From IMG/VR virus record IMGVR_UViG_3300012926_000041, positions 1 through 47,333 of that record: a DNA stretch of 47,333 bases. One strand, given 5' to 3'. Below are positions 36,665-45,756 of this stretch, in pieces. A model generated the notes under the pieces. That model saw nothing but the letters and a program-made list of their open reading frames with translations, did no database searches and was not told where the DNA came from. A program made the position numbers and the translations under genes. Numbering within the stretch: the stretch's first letter is position 1; the number at the start of each line of letters is the position of its first letter. This DNA is from a virus.

Positions 36665-38089
36665 TCAGGGATCTCCCTTTGGACTTACTTCGTGCCACTG
36701 GATGTCAAAGTCTTCGCCTTCATAGACCTTGATCCGCTCTTCGGTATGCGAGAGCAAGTAATAGTTGCCGTAATGGATGAAGTCGTGGATCTCAGCTGTA
36801 TTCTCGCCTTGACTCTTTTTCCGCAATGCCCGTCCAACTCTTTGTAGGAGGGTGATTGGGGCTTTCCCTCCTCCAGCGAGTACAAGACACTTGATAGCTG
36901 GGACATCAACGCCCTCATCGAAGATAGGAGTTGCCACGATACAACCCAGCTTTCCTTTCTTAAATCGGTCAAGACATTTCTCCCGGTAGACCGTTTGCTG
37001 GGTCGAATCGAGATAGACACTATCAATCTCCTCTCCAAGAAGTCGCTTGTAGATCCGGTGGCCATGCCGCTTCTGATTCACGATGACCAGAACAGGCAAG
37101 CCCTTTTCATATTTCTCTCGGACAATCTGGACAACCGTCTCGTTGTACTCTGAATTGTCGACGATCATGTTGTTGTAGGCCATCCGCCAAGACATGCTGT
37201 TCTCTTCAGCCTTGATCGGCCAGAAATGAATCGTTGGACGGGCACTCCAGCCCTTCTTAATGAGATACTGATTCTTGATGTCAATGAGGACTCGAGGGCC
37301 AAACACCGATACAAGTTTCAAGTCCCGATCATCTTTCTGAGTCCAAGGAGTTCCTGAGAGAGCTATCTTGAATTTTGCCCTCATGACCATTGAAATCTTG
37401 TACCACGTGCTGGCCGAGCCGTGTTGACATTCGTCCATGATCATCAGGTTGAACTGATCATAGAAGGGCTTGTTTTTCTTTATCGGCTTCGGAAGGCTCT
37501 GAATCATGGCAACAGTGATCTGTCCAATTGTCCGCGCCCCATCGCCGTACTTCGTACATTTCATTCCCGTGAACTTTTCAATTTCACGAGCGACCTGATG
37601 GAGAAGCGTCTTGCGATGGACCAGGTACAATGTTTCAGTATTCAAGACCTTGATGATGCCGGCAGCGATTTTCGTTTTTCCGCCATTGGTCGCAACCTTG
37701 ATGATCCCTTTCATATGACGAATAGCCCGTTGAACGGCCTTCTCTTGGTAGGCTCCACGTCCGTCATCAGGGCCTTCAAGGCTGTACTTGAAGCTCTCTT
37801 TTATTTTCTCGTTGTGCCACTGAGGGTCCACTCTCTTCCGGACATCCGTGAGTACAGAGTCTGGATAGAGATCCTGAACGAGCGGGACAAGTCCTGTGGC
37901 CAGTCGTCCGGAGAGTTTGTTGAAGAGATGGGCGTTGCCGTCCCAGGCTCCGTATCGGATTGCTTTGTTCCAGCGAGGATTGAGTTTGGCGTGAGGTATC
38001 TCTACAGTGAAATACTGATACAGCCGCTTAAAAACTTTTTCGTTAGCTTGAACTTTAGCTGTATTGCCGTCGATGACGATGTGGATCAT
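36665..38089 (-). CDS. uvsW: UvsW-like superfamily 2 DNA helicase
   Basis: 474 aa. N-terminal 110 residues fit the UvsW DNA-binding region. SF2 motifs: ATNGGKTK (133-140), DECQH (219-223), SGTPW (245-249), and QRVGRALRK near 429 (motif VI). T4 UvsW restarts stalled forks and dissolves R-loops during recombination-dependent replication, and the nearby gp32-like, RecA and SbcCD genes support the same role. Confidence 0.85.
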   Translation of the reverse strand: MIHIVIDGNTAKVQANEKVFKRLYQYFTVEIPHAKLNPRWNKAIRYGAWDGNAHLFNKLSGRLATGLVPLVQDLYPDSVLTDVRKRVDPQWHNEKIKESFKYSLEGPDDGRGAYQEKAVQRAIRHMKGIIKVATNGGKTKIAAGIIKVLNTETLYLVHRKTLLHQVAREIEKFTGMKCTKYGDGARTIGQITVAMIQSLPKPIKKNKPFYDQFNLMIMDECQHGSASTWYKISMVMRAKFKIALSGTPWTQKDDRDLKLVSVFGPRVLIDIKNQYLIKKGWSARPTIHFWPIKAEENSMSWRMAYNNMIVDNSEYNETVVQIVREKYEKGLPVLVIVNQKRHGHRIYKRLLGEEIDSVYLDSTQQTVYREKCLDRFKKGKLGCIVATPIFDEGVDVPAIKCLVLAGGGKAPITLLQRVGRALRKKSQGENTAEIHDFIHYGNYYLLSHTEERIKVYEGEDFDIQWHEVSPKGDP

Positions 38090-38125
38090 CTCTAGACTTA
38101 TAAGGTCAGTCCCAAAGATGCTTGG

Positions 38126-38674
38126 CTAGATTTCCGATCCGTTGTGGACCTTGTACTGCATCGTCTTCCCGCTATAGAGGATATCAAGCTGCTGGATGAT
38201 TTTATTTCTTTCGAATTCCGAAGTTAACGTGGAGTACAGTGCATCCTTCCGGGTCTGCAAGTCGTAACGCTCGTTCCTAGATTTGTCCTTGGCCTCCCAG
38301 ATTATTGCATTGACCGTGAACAGTTCTGTCAGAAGTTTGCTCATCGCCTCTCGCTGAGACTCGTCATAGAAAATCTGACCAAGTAGGGTCGTCAGATTCC
38401 GTCTCAGCCTTGAGATCCGATAATCCATCTCCTGTTGGTTGCCAATCGACGGGGTGTGCGCTCGCTTCAACGACATGACAGCATACATATCACTCAGCGT
38501 TCCAAAACTGATCGGATAGAAAAAGATCCTGGAGTCTTCTGTAGGCTTTGTGCCCTTGATCATCTTGATGCCCGCGTCGGCCATCCCAAGAGCTTGACGG
38601 CATTGAGTTGAACAGTAAAGAACAGACGCTTCAACATTCTCGAATTCAGACGAGCACATCCAGCAATTGGTCAT
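38126..38674 (-). CDS. Hypothetical protein with N-terminal zinc motif
   Basis: 182 aa. CWMCSSEF, then YCSTQC near 20-25, an MYM/treble-clef-like Cys4 motif. The C-terminal 100 residues are helical (LLTELFTVNAIIWEAKDKSR, then a long charged helix). No family recognised. Start overlaps the stop of the glycosyltransferase gene (ATGA). Confidence 0.5.
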   Translation of the reverse strand: MTNCWMCSSEFENVEASVLYCSTQCRQALGMADAGIKMIKGTKPTEDSRIFFYPISFGTLSDMYAVMSLKRAHTPSIGNQQEMDYRISRLRRNLTTLLGQIFYDESQREAMSKLLTELFTVNAIIWEAKDKSRNERYDLQTRKDALYSTLTSEFERNKIIQQLDILYSGKTMQYKVHNGSEI

Positions 38675-39390
38675 GAGTTCACCTCTGTTTGCCTGAGCGA
38701 AAGATCCAAGTCAATTCCATTATTCTTACAGTGTTGAATGGCCCCATTCTGCCACTGGCCCTTGACGATGGCTGTACAGATATATTCAAGTGGCCATGGA
38801 CGTGGCTCCCGTTTGACAGAAACCGTTACTGCCCCCAGTGTCTCGGCATAGACTGACCCTGCCAATTCAAACTGCCAGGGATTCTCAAACCGATCCAAGA
38901 GCTTCAAAATATAGGTAGGGTCCCAGAGCGCAGCCTGACACGAGACTGAATAGGGGGCATCCTTGTGGACCCGTCCAAGATTCTTCTCTTCAGGAATGTC
39001 TTCATCGGGACCGGGACAAGGATAGAGTCTGAAACAGCCCACTTCAGAATGGCTGTCCATATACTGGATTGCATAATCCAAGTAATCGGTGTCCACTTCG
39101 CGGGACAGGAAATAATCATCTTGAAGATATAAGATTCTACGGGCACCCCCCATCCGTTCAAACCGAATGGCTCGAGCAAGATTGGAACACCATCCAAAGT
39201 CCCCGTTCAAGGAGGTGATACTGTCCCCTTCCCAGGAATGCTTTGAAGTCTCCTGATATTTATCTGTGACCAAGACAGTTAGGAATTTCCGCCTTGGCCA
39301 GAACTTATTCATGAGCTTCATGAACGGTTGCCAGGTGTCGCGGTAAGCCCAGCAGCTTGGAACCATGATGACGGTTTCTTCTGGTCGCAT
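38671..39390 (-). CDS. Glycosyltransferase-like protein
   Basis: 239 aa. Beginning VIMVPSCWAYRDTWQPFMKL and TVLVTDKYQE as the first strands of a GT-A fold; ILYLQDDYFLSREVD has the DxD-like acidic motif. The C-terminal part (DAPYSVSCQAALWDPTYILK) is like known acceptor segments in polysaccharide GTs. It is the last glycosyltransferase gene of the sugar island. Donor and acceptor unknown. Confidence 0.55.
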   Translation of the reverse strand: MRPEETVIMVPSCWAYRDTWQPFMKLMNKFWPRRKFLTVLVTDKYQETSKHSWEGDSITSLNGDFGWCSNLARAIRFERMGGARRILYLQDDYFLSREVDTDYLDYAIQYMDSHSEVGCFRLYPCPGPDEDIPEEKNLGRVHKDAPYSVSCQAALWDPTYILKLLDRFENPWQFELAGSVYAETLGAVTVSVKREPRPWPLEYICTAIVKGQWQNGAIQHCKNNGIDLDLSLRQTEVNS

Positions 39391-39466
39391 ACTCTCCTCT
39401 AGGGCTAGAAGCCCACAGATGGATATTTCCTTGCGTTTAATCTACCCCCGGCGAAATGTGTTTTAT

Positions 39467-39515
39467 ACGCACTGCTACGGTGCGTTTGCTACCACTGTAG
39501 TGGCCAATTCTGGCC
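39467..39515. other. Cluster of small hairpins in intergenic region
   Basis: 39467-39472 pairs with 39480-39485 (6 bp, ACGCAC arm). Next, 39492-39495/39500-39503 and 39502-39506/39511-39515 form two hairpins that share bases and so exclude each other. The 137-nt gap 39391-39527 holds no ORF. No T-run for a classical terminator; could end the glycosylation operon or be a small regulatory leader. Confidence 0.4.
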
Positions 39516-39527
39516 GGGTTGGCATAA

Positions 39528-40457
39528 CTAGGCTCCCCGGAGCCCCATGGCAGTCAATTTCTCTTCCACTGCCTCAGTCATCAGACTTGCCCACTTGTCC
39601 CGGTTAAGCCAGCGCTGCCACATCTCCAATCCGTACTGACCGCGCTGGATCAGCTCTTGATCTGAAGTCTTGTCCAGAAACGCTCGAATCAAGTTGCCCG
39701 CGTCAGGAGCTTGTTCTTCCTTGAAGATCAGACAGCACTTTTCATAATCAATCTTGTTCTCCCAAGGCAACGTGTGGCCCGTACAGAATAGAGCAGGAAC
39801 CCTTCCTGCTGACATCGCTTCAAAGAAGCGATACGGAAAGACCTCCTTGATGGATCGACCGGCCAACGCAATCCGGGATTCCTGAAGAGACTTCTTGTAG
39901 GCTTCCATCCGTTTCTTCGCTTCAGGCGGATTATCACGTTCAAAATAGCCATGGAATTCAACATACTCTGAAAGGTCGCACTTCAAGCCGGTATGTTCAC
40001 GGCAAGAGTCTGCAGATTGCTTCCGGGGCTCATAGTTCCTCCAGCCGTGAAACGAAACATCATACTTGAAGCCTTCTTCAGGAACCGGCGCAAGATGAGC
40101 AAGCGGTTCAACGGGCCATGCCCATGAGATGGTGTTCTTATCAAATTTCTTCATGTACTGCTTGACATTACAGCGAATGAATTGACAGTTCAATCCATAC
40201 ACATGGTCAAAATCAGAGACGTCAAAAAAGACGTGACGCTCCTCTCGGCCTGGCATGTATTTCAGGTTCCTGATTTGAAGGATCTGTTCTGTGGTCCGAT
40301 AGTACATCGTCGCAACTGGAAAGATAAAGACATCGGCCTCATCAGGATTCTCTGTCTTGATGGTTCCGTCCAACCTCAACGTGCCCGAAGGAAGAATCTG
40401 ACAGCCTGGTAGTTCCTGTTTCTCAACTGAATACTCATAAGCTTTTAGCTGGCCCAT
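39528..40457 (-). CDS. Exostosin-like (GT47-type) glycosyltransferase
   Basis: 309 aa. Middle: FHGWRNYEPRKQS, YKKSLQESRIALAGRS, then FPYRFFEAMSAGRVPALFC, closely following exostosin/GT47 domain architecture (a capsular or heparan-type sugar enzyme shape). No signal or membrane segment. Start overlaps the next glycosyltransferase stop by 13 bases. Probably adds a sugar to a surface glycan or to phage particles; substrate unknown. Confidence 0.62.
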   Translation of the reverse strand: MGQLKAYEYSVEKQELPGCQILPSGTLRLDGTIKTENPDEADVFIFPVATMYYRTTEQILQIRNLKYMPGREERHVFFDVSDFDHVYGLNCQFIRCNVKQYMKKFDKNTISWAWPVEPLAHLAPVPEEGFKYDVSFHGWRNYEPRKQSADSCREHTGLKCDLSEYVEFHGYFERDNPPEAKKRMEAYKKSLQESRIALAGRSIKEVFPYRFFEAMSAGRVPALFCTGHTLPWENKIDYEKCCLIFKEEQAPDAGNLIRAFLDKTSDQELIQRGQYGLEMWQRWLNRDKWASLMTEAVEEKLTAMGLRGA

Positions 40458-41320
40458 TGAAGAGTCTCCTTTAGAAGATTTTCGATATGACGATACATAG
40501 CACAGTATTCAAGATAGATCAGCTCAATAGCTTCTGTCTGAAGCGGCCAGCCAGTGTAGTAAAAGCTTCCATCTGGCTTCTTCTGAAATTCGTGAAAGTG
40601 GTAGCAGACCAAGGGATAGGCTCCAGCCTTGAGGATCCCATCCTCTTTCCTGACCGGCCACTGAGAGATATTCCAAGGTCCAGCATTCACTCCGTAGTTC
40701 TCGAGGACCTTACAGCAGCAACGATATCTTGATGGCCAGGCATCAAGGTATTTCTGATCTCCAAACTTTCCGTCCTCCTGCTTGTAGTAGCACCACTCAA
40801 GACAGTCTTCGGCCCAGCGTTGTAGGCATTCCTGGCCCGTCACATTTCGCTTGAATGTAACCCATCCAACATTGAACAGTCCATTCTGCTCAAGGAATTT
40901 CTTTTCCGGGAGCAGTCGATGAGCCGTGATCCCAATCGAGCCTCCAACAAGTTCATCGTGAGCAATCTTAGGGTCATTGAAGAAAAAGAGATCTGCATCC
41001 AGATACGTGATATTTGTCAGGCCATTCTCGTTCATCAGGCCATCGCAGTACTGAGACGCCATGGTCCAACAGAATTCGCGCCAGTCCCGATTACCCTTTG
41101 CCTTGATGATGTCTTCGTTCTCAAAGTCCCGAAGATCGGTGATGACGCAGCCCTTCATCCATCCAAGCTTCTCAAGCTTCTTCAGGATTTCAACCGTCTC
41201 AACATCCATTGCCAGGATGTAGAGCATTGACTGCTCCGTGATGTGTTTCATCAGCGAAGCAAAGAGACAGAGTCCTTTTGCGAGATAGTTCCGGTCAAAT
41301 AGCGTTGCGTAATTTCTCAT
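40445..41320 (-). CDS. GT8-like glycosyltransferase
   Basis: 291 aa. NYLAKGLCLFASLMKH, then LYILAMDVETVEILKK; NITYLDADLFFFND holds the D-x-D of GT-A enzymes, and NVGWVTFKRN and GPWNISQW fit the acceptor side of GT8-like enzymes. A soluble retaining transferase is expected. Start and stop overlap with neighbours in this operon. Confidence 0.65.
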   Translation of the reverse strand: MRNYATLFDRNYLAKGLCLFASLMKHITEQSMLYILAMDVETVEILKKLEKLGWMKGCVITDLRDFENEDIIKAKGNRDWREFCWTMASQYCDGLMNENGLTNITYLDADLFFFNDPKIAHDELVGGSIGITAHRLLPEKKFLEQNGLFNVGWVTFKRNVTGQECLQRWAEDCLEWCYYKQEDGKFGDQKYLDAWPSRYRCCCKVLENYGVNAGPWNISQWPVRKEDGILKAGAYPLVCYHFHEFQKKPDGSFYYTGWPLQTEAIELIYLEYCAMYRHIENLLKETLQWAS

Positions 41321-42018
41321 TTGATCTTCTCACAAAGATACGAGACGTGCGAATAGCCCCCATCATCTGGAAGTGTAAAGATATTCTCCAAGTGAACGAT
41401 CTTGAGACCGGCCATCCTCAGGAGCATGAAGAATTCTGTTTCGCTGAAATGAATCTCGACACACGGGATTCCATAGGCAAGCTTCAGGTAATATGTTGTT
41501 GGCTTGTTGTAGAGAATCGGCTGGCGATGGAAGAGGACATAACGCTTTGAGACTCGGGCAGACTCAAAGACAACTGAACGGTAGTCCTTGATGTGGAGCA
41601 TGCAGCATCCCGAGTGAACAATGTCAAACTGCCCATCGTGGTAGCTGAGACGAGTTGCATCCTCAACATCAAAGTTGACGGTTGGATAAAGATCAGCAGC
41701 AAGAGCCTGAAAGTCCTTACTGAAGTCGCATGCCCGATAATTGTACTTGAAGCCTGCAATCCTCATGATCTTAGAGTAATAGGCTCCGGACGCACCAACA
41801 TCAAGGAAGGTGGTTTCTCGGCTATCTGGACATTGGATCCTGAACAGACATTGAACAAAGGCATCATAGGGCGCAATCTTTGCCCCCTTGGCATAAGCCT
41901 CAAGTTCATTCTTCACAACAGTTTCATATTGAAGCTTCGGGATCTCCTTTGAGAGCCAGCAGTTGCCAGCATCCTCCCAAGCCTTCCTGATCTCTTCAGC
42001 CGATTGTAACTCTTTCAT
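41317..42018 (-). CDS. Class I SAM-dependent methyltransferase
   Basis: 233 aa. TTFLDVGASGAYYSKIM is motif I, YRACDFSKDFQ motif II, FDVEDATRLSYHDGQFDIVH motif III/IV, and LFHRQPILYN the next strand. Lacks a DNA MTase catalytic motif such as DPPY or PC. Sits among sugar genes, so methylation of a sugar or glycan is likely. Overlaps neighbours by four bases. Confidence 0.72.
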   Translation of the reverse strand: MKELQSAEEIRKAWEDAGNCWLSKEIPKLQYETVVKNELEAYAKGAKIAPYDAFVQCLFRIQCPDSRETTFLDVGASGAYYSKIMRIAGFKYNYRACDFSKDFQALAADLYPTVNFDVEDATRLSYHDGQFDIVHSGCCMLHIKDYRSVVFESARVSKRYVLFHRQPILYNKPTTYYLKLAYGIPCVEIHFSETEFFMLLRMAGLKIVHLENIFTLPDDGGYSHVSYLCEKIK

Positions 42019-43094
42019 ACAAGCATCTCCTTGAGGACGTTTGCAATCCCTTCCATTTTCTTTCGGTAGTCATGCTCGATCAGCGTCCGCACTTGACCCT
42101 TGACCGCAATCTCGCCTCGCTGTTCAGGACGCTCAAGATAGAATCGAGCAAGGTCAGCAGCATGGTCAGCATCATTGTAGGTCGCGCACTCGCTGCCAAC
42201 CTCAAACATCTCTTTCATATTGATCTTATGATCCGTCAGGAGCAGCGCCCCCATTCCAGTCGTCTCAAATAGCTTCATATTGTTTGCGTAGTTTCGAGAT
42301 ACTTCCCCGTGTCGGTTCAAGACAATCTTGGATTGAGCAAGGATTCGGTACATGTCAAGTCCCCAAGCCTGCCCCTGATATTTTTTCTTCAACTCATAAT
42401 TGTCAGGAAGCGTCTCAACTCCATAGCCCCACCATTTGAATTCATGGACCCGGCTCGCTACTGTCTCAAGCATCTCAAGTCCAGCCTTCCAATGCGAAGG
42501 ATAGCCAACTCCGCCAACAAAGGTCAGATCGTTATTCCGGACGCTCTTTTTGGACTCGACCATCTCAAGCAGCCGGTTGTCAAAAGCAAGTCGGCTGAAG
42601 ACTCCTCTGACTCCTAGATTATTGAAGATCTCAACGTAATGCGGGAAGCTGGTGAAGATGACATCGCACATCTTGATATGATCTGGGGCCGGAAGCGGGC
42701 AGGAACACTGAGCGGCAATCAGCTTGACTCCATATTCATCCTTAATGAACTGAACCGTCGTCGGATCAAGAAACGAAAGATCCTGAAGGAACAGGACGTC
42801 AGGCTGATACCAGCGGACCTGATCAATCGCATTAGACTTTGGTCCAACATAGTCCCAATTGTGTTGACGATCTTGATGCCAGAGCCTTTGGAGTCGTTCA
42901 TCGTTGACAATGGCATCATAGGCTTCAAACCCAAACTCACTGATATTGAAACTGTAGGAATCCCCGGTCCCAAACATCTTTGAAAGGATGCCCTTCAGAA
43001 CGTCGTTGTAGGCCCCCTTGTATTCAGCGTCTGGAATAGACTTGATGAAGTCAGGATAATAGGTATCTAGGAAGAGGATGCGCAGCTTACTCAT
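42015..43094 (-). CDS. CgeB-like glycosyltransferase (GT-B)
   Basis: 359 aa from the ATG at 43094, which has AGGAGATTCTTCA before it and overlaps the aminotransferase stop. LRILFLDTYYPDF starts the first Rossmann fold, and DLTFVGGVGYPSHWKAGLEM and VLNRHGEVSRNYANNMKLFE, with GMGALLLTDHK, fit the CgeB/glycosyl-transferase group 1 C-terminus. Likely a GT-B enzyme for the same glycan. Confidence 0.68.
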   Translation of the reverse strand: MSKLRILFLDTYYPDFIKSIPDAEYKGAYNDVLKGILSKMFGTGDSYSFNISEFGFEAYDAIVNDERLQRLWHQDRQHNWDYVGPKSNAIDQVRWYQPDVLFLQDLSFLDPTTVQFIKDEYGVKLIAAQCSCPLPAPDHIKMCDVIFTSFPHYVEIFNNLGVRGVFSRLAFDNRLLEMVESKKSVRNNDLTFVGGVGYPSHWKAGLEMLETVASRVHEFKWWGYGVETLPDNYELKKKYQGQAWGLDMYRILAQSKIVLNRHGEVSRNYANNMKLFETTGMGALLLTDHKINMKEMFEVGSECATYNDADHAADLARFYLERPEQRGEIAVKGQVRTLIEHDYRKKMEGIANVLKEMLV

Positions 43095-44199
43095 TGAAGA
43101 ATCTCCTGATTGCACGGACAACGATGTCAACTTGATGCTCCTTCATCCCATACCAACACGGTAGGGACAGGACTGTTCGACAGTGGTCTTCCGTCTTCTT
43201 CAAGGAATAAGGGAAGTAATAATCCTTCTCAACCGGCTGACGATGAGCAGGGATTGGATAATGGATCATCGTCTGAATCCCTTCTGTCTCGAGAAAGGTC
43301 TTCAGATGATCTCGTTCATCAGAGTGGATAGGATACAGGTGAACATTCTCCCCATCTAGGACTTCAGAAGCCTTAATGTATTTCATGTTGTGAAGCTTTC
43401 TGAAGTAGCTTGCCCCAACAGCTCGACGATTGTCGTTTATCTTTTTGAGACTTCCGAGACGGATGCTGAGCATGGCCGCTTGAAGCTCATCAAGTCTTGA
43501 GTTGTACCCATAGAAAAGTTGCTTCCCTTCATGGAGTCCATAGTTCCGGGCAAGACGGATTCTTTCAGAGATTTCCTTCTTGTTGGTGAGAACCATCCCG
43601 CCATCACCAATGCATCCAAGATTCTTTGTTGGGTAGAAGCTGTAGCAGACAGCAGACGAAAGGGATCCAATCCGATAGTAGCTGGACGTTGAGCCAGCTG
43701 CTTGACAAGCGTCCTCAATGATTGAGATGCTGTGCTTTTCGGCAATTGGTGCCATCTTTTCAATGTGAGCAATCCTCCCATAGAGATGGACAGGAACGAT
43801 GGCCTTGACCCCTTCCATCATTCGCTTATCTTCAAGATGGGCCGGATCAAATAGGCCGCGCTCATCAACGTCAACAAAGCGGACTCGGGCACCTGTTGAC
43901 TTAATGGCCGTAACCGTTGCGGGAGCACTGTTCGCAACTGTCAAGACTGTATCCATATCTCCAATGCCACAGGCGGCCAGAGCCGTCGTAATAGCATCAG
44001 TCCCAGAAGCAACCCCGACACCGTACTGAAGCCCAGTGTAGTCTGAGAATTCAATCTCAAAGTCCCGGACTCTTTTCCCAAGAATGTACTGTCCTGATTC
44101 CAGCACGTCCTTGAAGACTTGAGTCATGCGATGGGCATCAGGATAAATCCCTTCGTAGAGATTATTGAATGGAACTACTGGCTTTTTCGAAGTCTTCAT
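43087..44199 (-). CDS. DegT/DnrJ-type sugar aminotransferase (FdtB/QdtB-like)
   Basis: 370 aa. PLP-enzyme of the sugar aminotransferase type: VASGTDAITTAL near 63-74, IIEDACQAAGS (160-170), PLP lysine K192 in FYPTKNLGCIGDGG, and LDELQAAML. Together with the FdtA-like ketoisomerase upstream it should make dTDP-3-amino-3,6-dideoxy sugars (Fuc3N or Qui3N type). Start overlaps the ketoisomerase end by 38 nt. The enzymes upstream of the ketoisomerase (RmlA, RmlB) are not in the window and may be supplied by the host. Confidence 0.85.
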   Translation of the reverse strand: MKTSKKPVVPFNNLYEGIYPDAHRMTQVFKDVLESGQYILGKRVRDFEIEFSDYTGLQYGVGVASGTDAITTALAACGIGDMDTVLTVANSAPATVTAIKSTGARVRFVDVDERGLFDPAHLEDKRMMEGVKAIVPVHLYGRIAHIEKMAPIAEKHSISIIEDACQAAGSTSSYYRIGSLSSAVCYSFYPTKNLGCIGDGGMVLTNKKEISERIRLARNYGLHEGKQLFYGYNSRLDELQAAMLSIRLGSLKKINDNRRAVGASYFRKLHNMKYIKASEVLDGENVHLYPIHSDERDHLKTFLETEGIQTMIHYPIPAHRQPVEKDYYFPYSLKKTEDHCRTVLSLPCWYGMKEHQVDIVVRAIRRFFNE

Positions 44200-44587
44200 A
44201 AACGTTCAAATAATCCTCGACATCATACGATTCTGAAGCGAGAACAAGACAAACGGTGTCCTTGTCAAAGCCTGTTAGTGTTAGCCAGTTGAGCGGAGGG
44301 ACAAGCAAGCCTTTCCTTGGGCTGTCGAGCGTCAGTTCAAACGAGCCATACTTGTTCTTGATGTGTGCATCAATTGTCCCACAGATTGGGATAATGAACT
44401 GATAACAACGCTTGTGAGCGTGGTTCCCTCGCTCCCTCCCTTCAGGGACATTTCGGATAAAGAAAGCCCGCTTGGGAACGAATGGAAGATCCTTGCCATG
44501 GAACTCAATCGGGACAAGGACTCCATCCTCTTGAGGATATTCCCGAAGCATGACAAAGACAGGGATCTCTACACGTACTGGAGACAT
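44162..44587 (-). CDS. fdtA: FdtA/QdtA-like dTDP-sugar 3,4-ketoisomerase (cupin)
   Basis: 141 aa from the ATG at 44587 (GGAGGGGAATGT ahead; overlaps the upstream stop). GNHAHKRCYQFI (HAHK 56-59) and GLLVPPLNWLTL are the characteristic cupin motifs of WxcM/FdtA-type isomerases. It turns dTDP-4-keto-6-deoxyglucose into the 3-keto form for the aminotransferase next door. The family is firm; which isomer it yields is not decided. Confidence 0.82.
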   Translation of the reverse strand: MSPVRVEIPVFVMLREYPQEDGVLVPIEFHGKDLPFVPKRAFFIRNVPEGRERGNHAHKRCYQFIIPICGTIDAHIKNKYGSFELTLDSPRKGLLVPPLNWLTLTGFDKDTVCLVLASESYDVEDYLNVYEDFEKASSSIQ

Positions 44588-45756
44588 ACATTCCCCTCCC
44601 AGTTCACAATGACGTCTAGATTTGGTTCCTTCTTGTAGAACCATTTGCGCAGAAGTCTCTGATCAGGGCCAATCGTATTTGGACCTGAACGGAACAGACG
44701 ACAGAGTGCCTTAGAGACATCTTCGTCATAGAGTTCCTTGATCCATCCTTTGGTCTTCCTCATGAAGCGAATTGGGCCTCCAGTTTTCTCAGCCGGAAAG
44801 ATCCACCACTTGTGGTCCTCTTCTTCGTCAAGGAAGAGAAATTCCTTGAAGGCACTAGGGACTGCGATGACTCCGCATTTTCCAATTCGGCTGATCTCTT
44901 TGAGTGCTGCCTCAGGATCATCAAGATGTTCAAGGACGTGAGAGCAGAACACATAGTCAAAATACTTGTCTGGGAAGGGAGTCTTTCCCTGAATATCTGA
45001 ATTGATCTTCTCTCCAGCAGGAGCATTATTGAGATGATTCTGAGAAACATCAAGATAGTGCGTTGCAATCTGTAATGGATATTTTCCAGGCCCAATGTCA
45101 AGGATTCTTGAGCCTGCTTTCCATGTCGTTCCGGAAGGGATTGCATACTCGACCGGGATTCTCCCATAAGGCTTTTGGAACCGGAGACAGAAGGCAGGAT
45201 AGAAGTGGATGTTTTGCTCTTCTTCAATGAAGACGAAGCCATGGGACTCAACAATCTTCTGAAGAAGAGTCCGCGTGTATGACATCAGGTGATAACCACG
45301 CTCATCTTTTCTTGGCCCAAGCAGATGGCGAATGAAGAATTCATCTCCGGTCTTTTTGAATTGACGTAGCGTCTCTTCGTGGTCCGGGACATCTAGGCGA
45401 AGAATCCCCCCTTCCTTCATCTTCCGGTCGATCTCATCCAGAGCTTGATGTGCTTCCGTAAGAGAGAGATGCTCAAACACATGACGCGCCAAAAGCTCCT
45501 CAATACTCCAAGTAGATCCCGGAAGGTCAAAGAATGTTCCGTACTCATCGCAGACCATCTCCTGTTGTAAAGGACCTGATCGAAGTTTCTCCATCGTCTT
45601 GTCCTGATGACGCCCGTAATACCTGTCATCCGTGGTAATCAAGGCAGAGACTAGGTCAGGACGGTCATGCGCAAGGAATGTCTTTGGTCCTCGCACATCA
45701 ACATTGATGTAGCCGTCCAGATACACCGACCCGCAGCCTACGTGTACTTTACTCAT
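44569..45756 (-). CDS. Tandem methyltransferase fusion
   Basis: 395 aa. First unit: KVHVGCGSVYLDGYINVDV and ARHVFEHLSLTEAHQALDEI, then LRLDVPD. Second unit from about residue 205: SRILDIGPGKYPLQIATHY, DIQGKTPFPDKYFDYVFCSH and LEHLDDPEAALKEISR. Both halves have the motif I-to-IV set of class I SAM methyltransferases. The 2-domain fusion could methylate two positions or one may be structural. Likely sugar or surface methylation. Confidence 0.7.
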   Translation of the reverse strand: MSKVHVGCGSVYLDGYINVDVRGPKTFLAHDRPDLVSALITTDDRYYGRHQDKTMEKLRSGPLQQEMVCDEYGTFFDLPGSTWSIEELLARHVFEHLSLTEAHQALDEIDRKMKEGGILRLDVPDHEETLRQFKKTGDEFFIRHLLGPRKDERGYHLMSYTRTLLQKIVESHGFVFIEEEQNIHFYPAFCLRFQKPYGRIPVEYAIPSGTTWKAGSRILDIGPGKYPLQIATHYLDVSQNHLNNAPAGEKINSDIQGKTPFPDKYFDYVFCSHVLEHLDDPEAALKEISRIGKCGVIAVPSAFKEFLFLDEEEDHKWWIFPAEKTGGPIRFMRKTKGWIKELYDEDVSKALCRLFRSGPNTIGPDQRLLRKWFYKKEPNLDVIVNWEGNVCLQYV

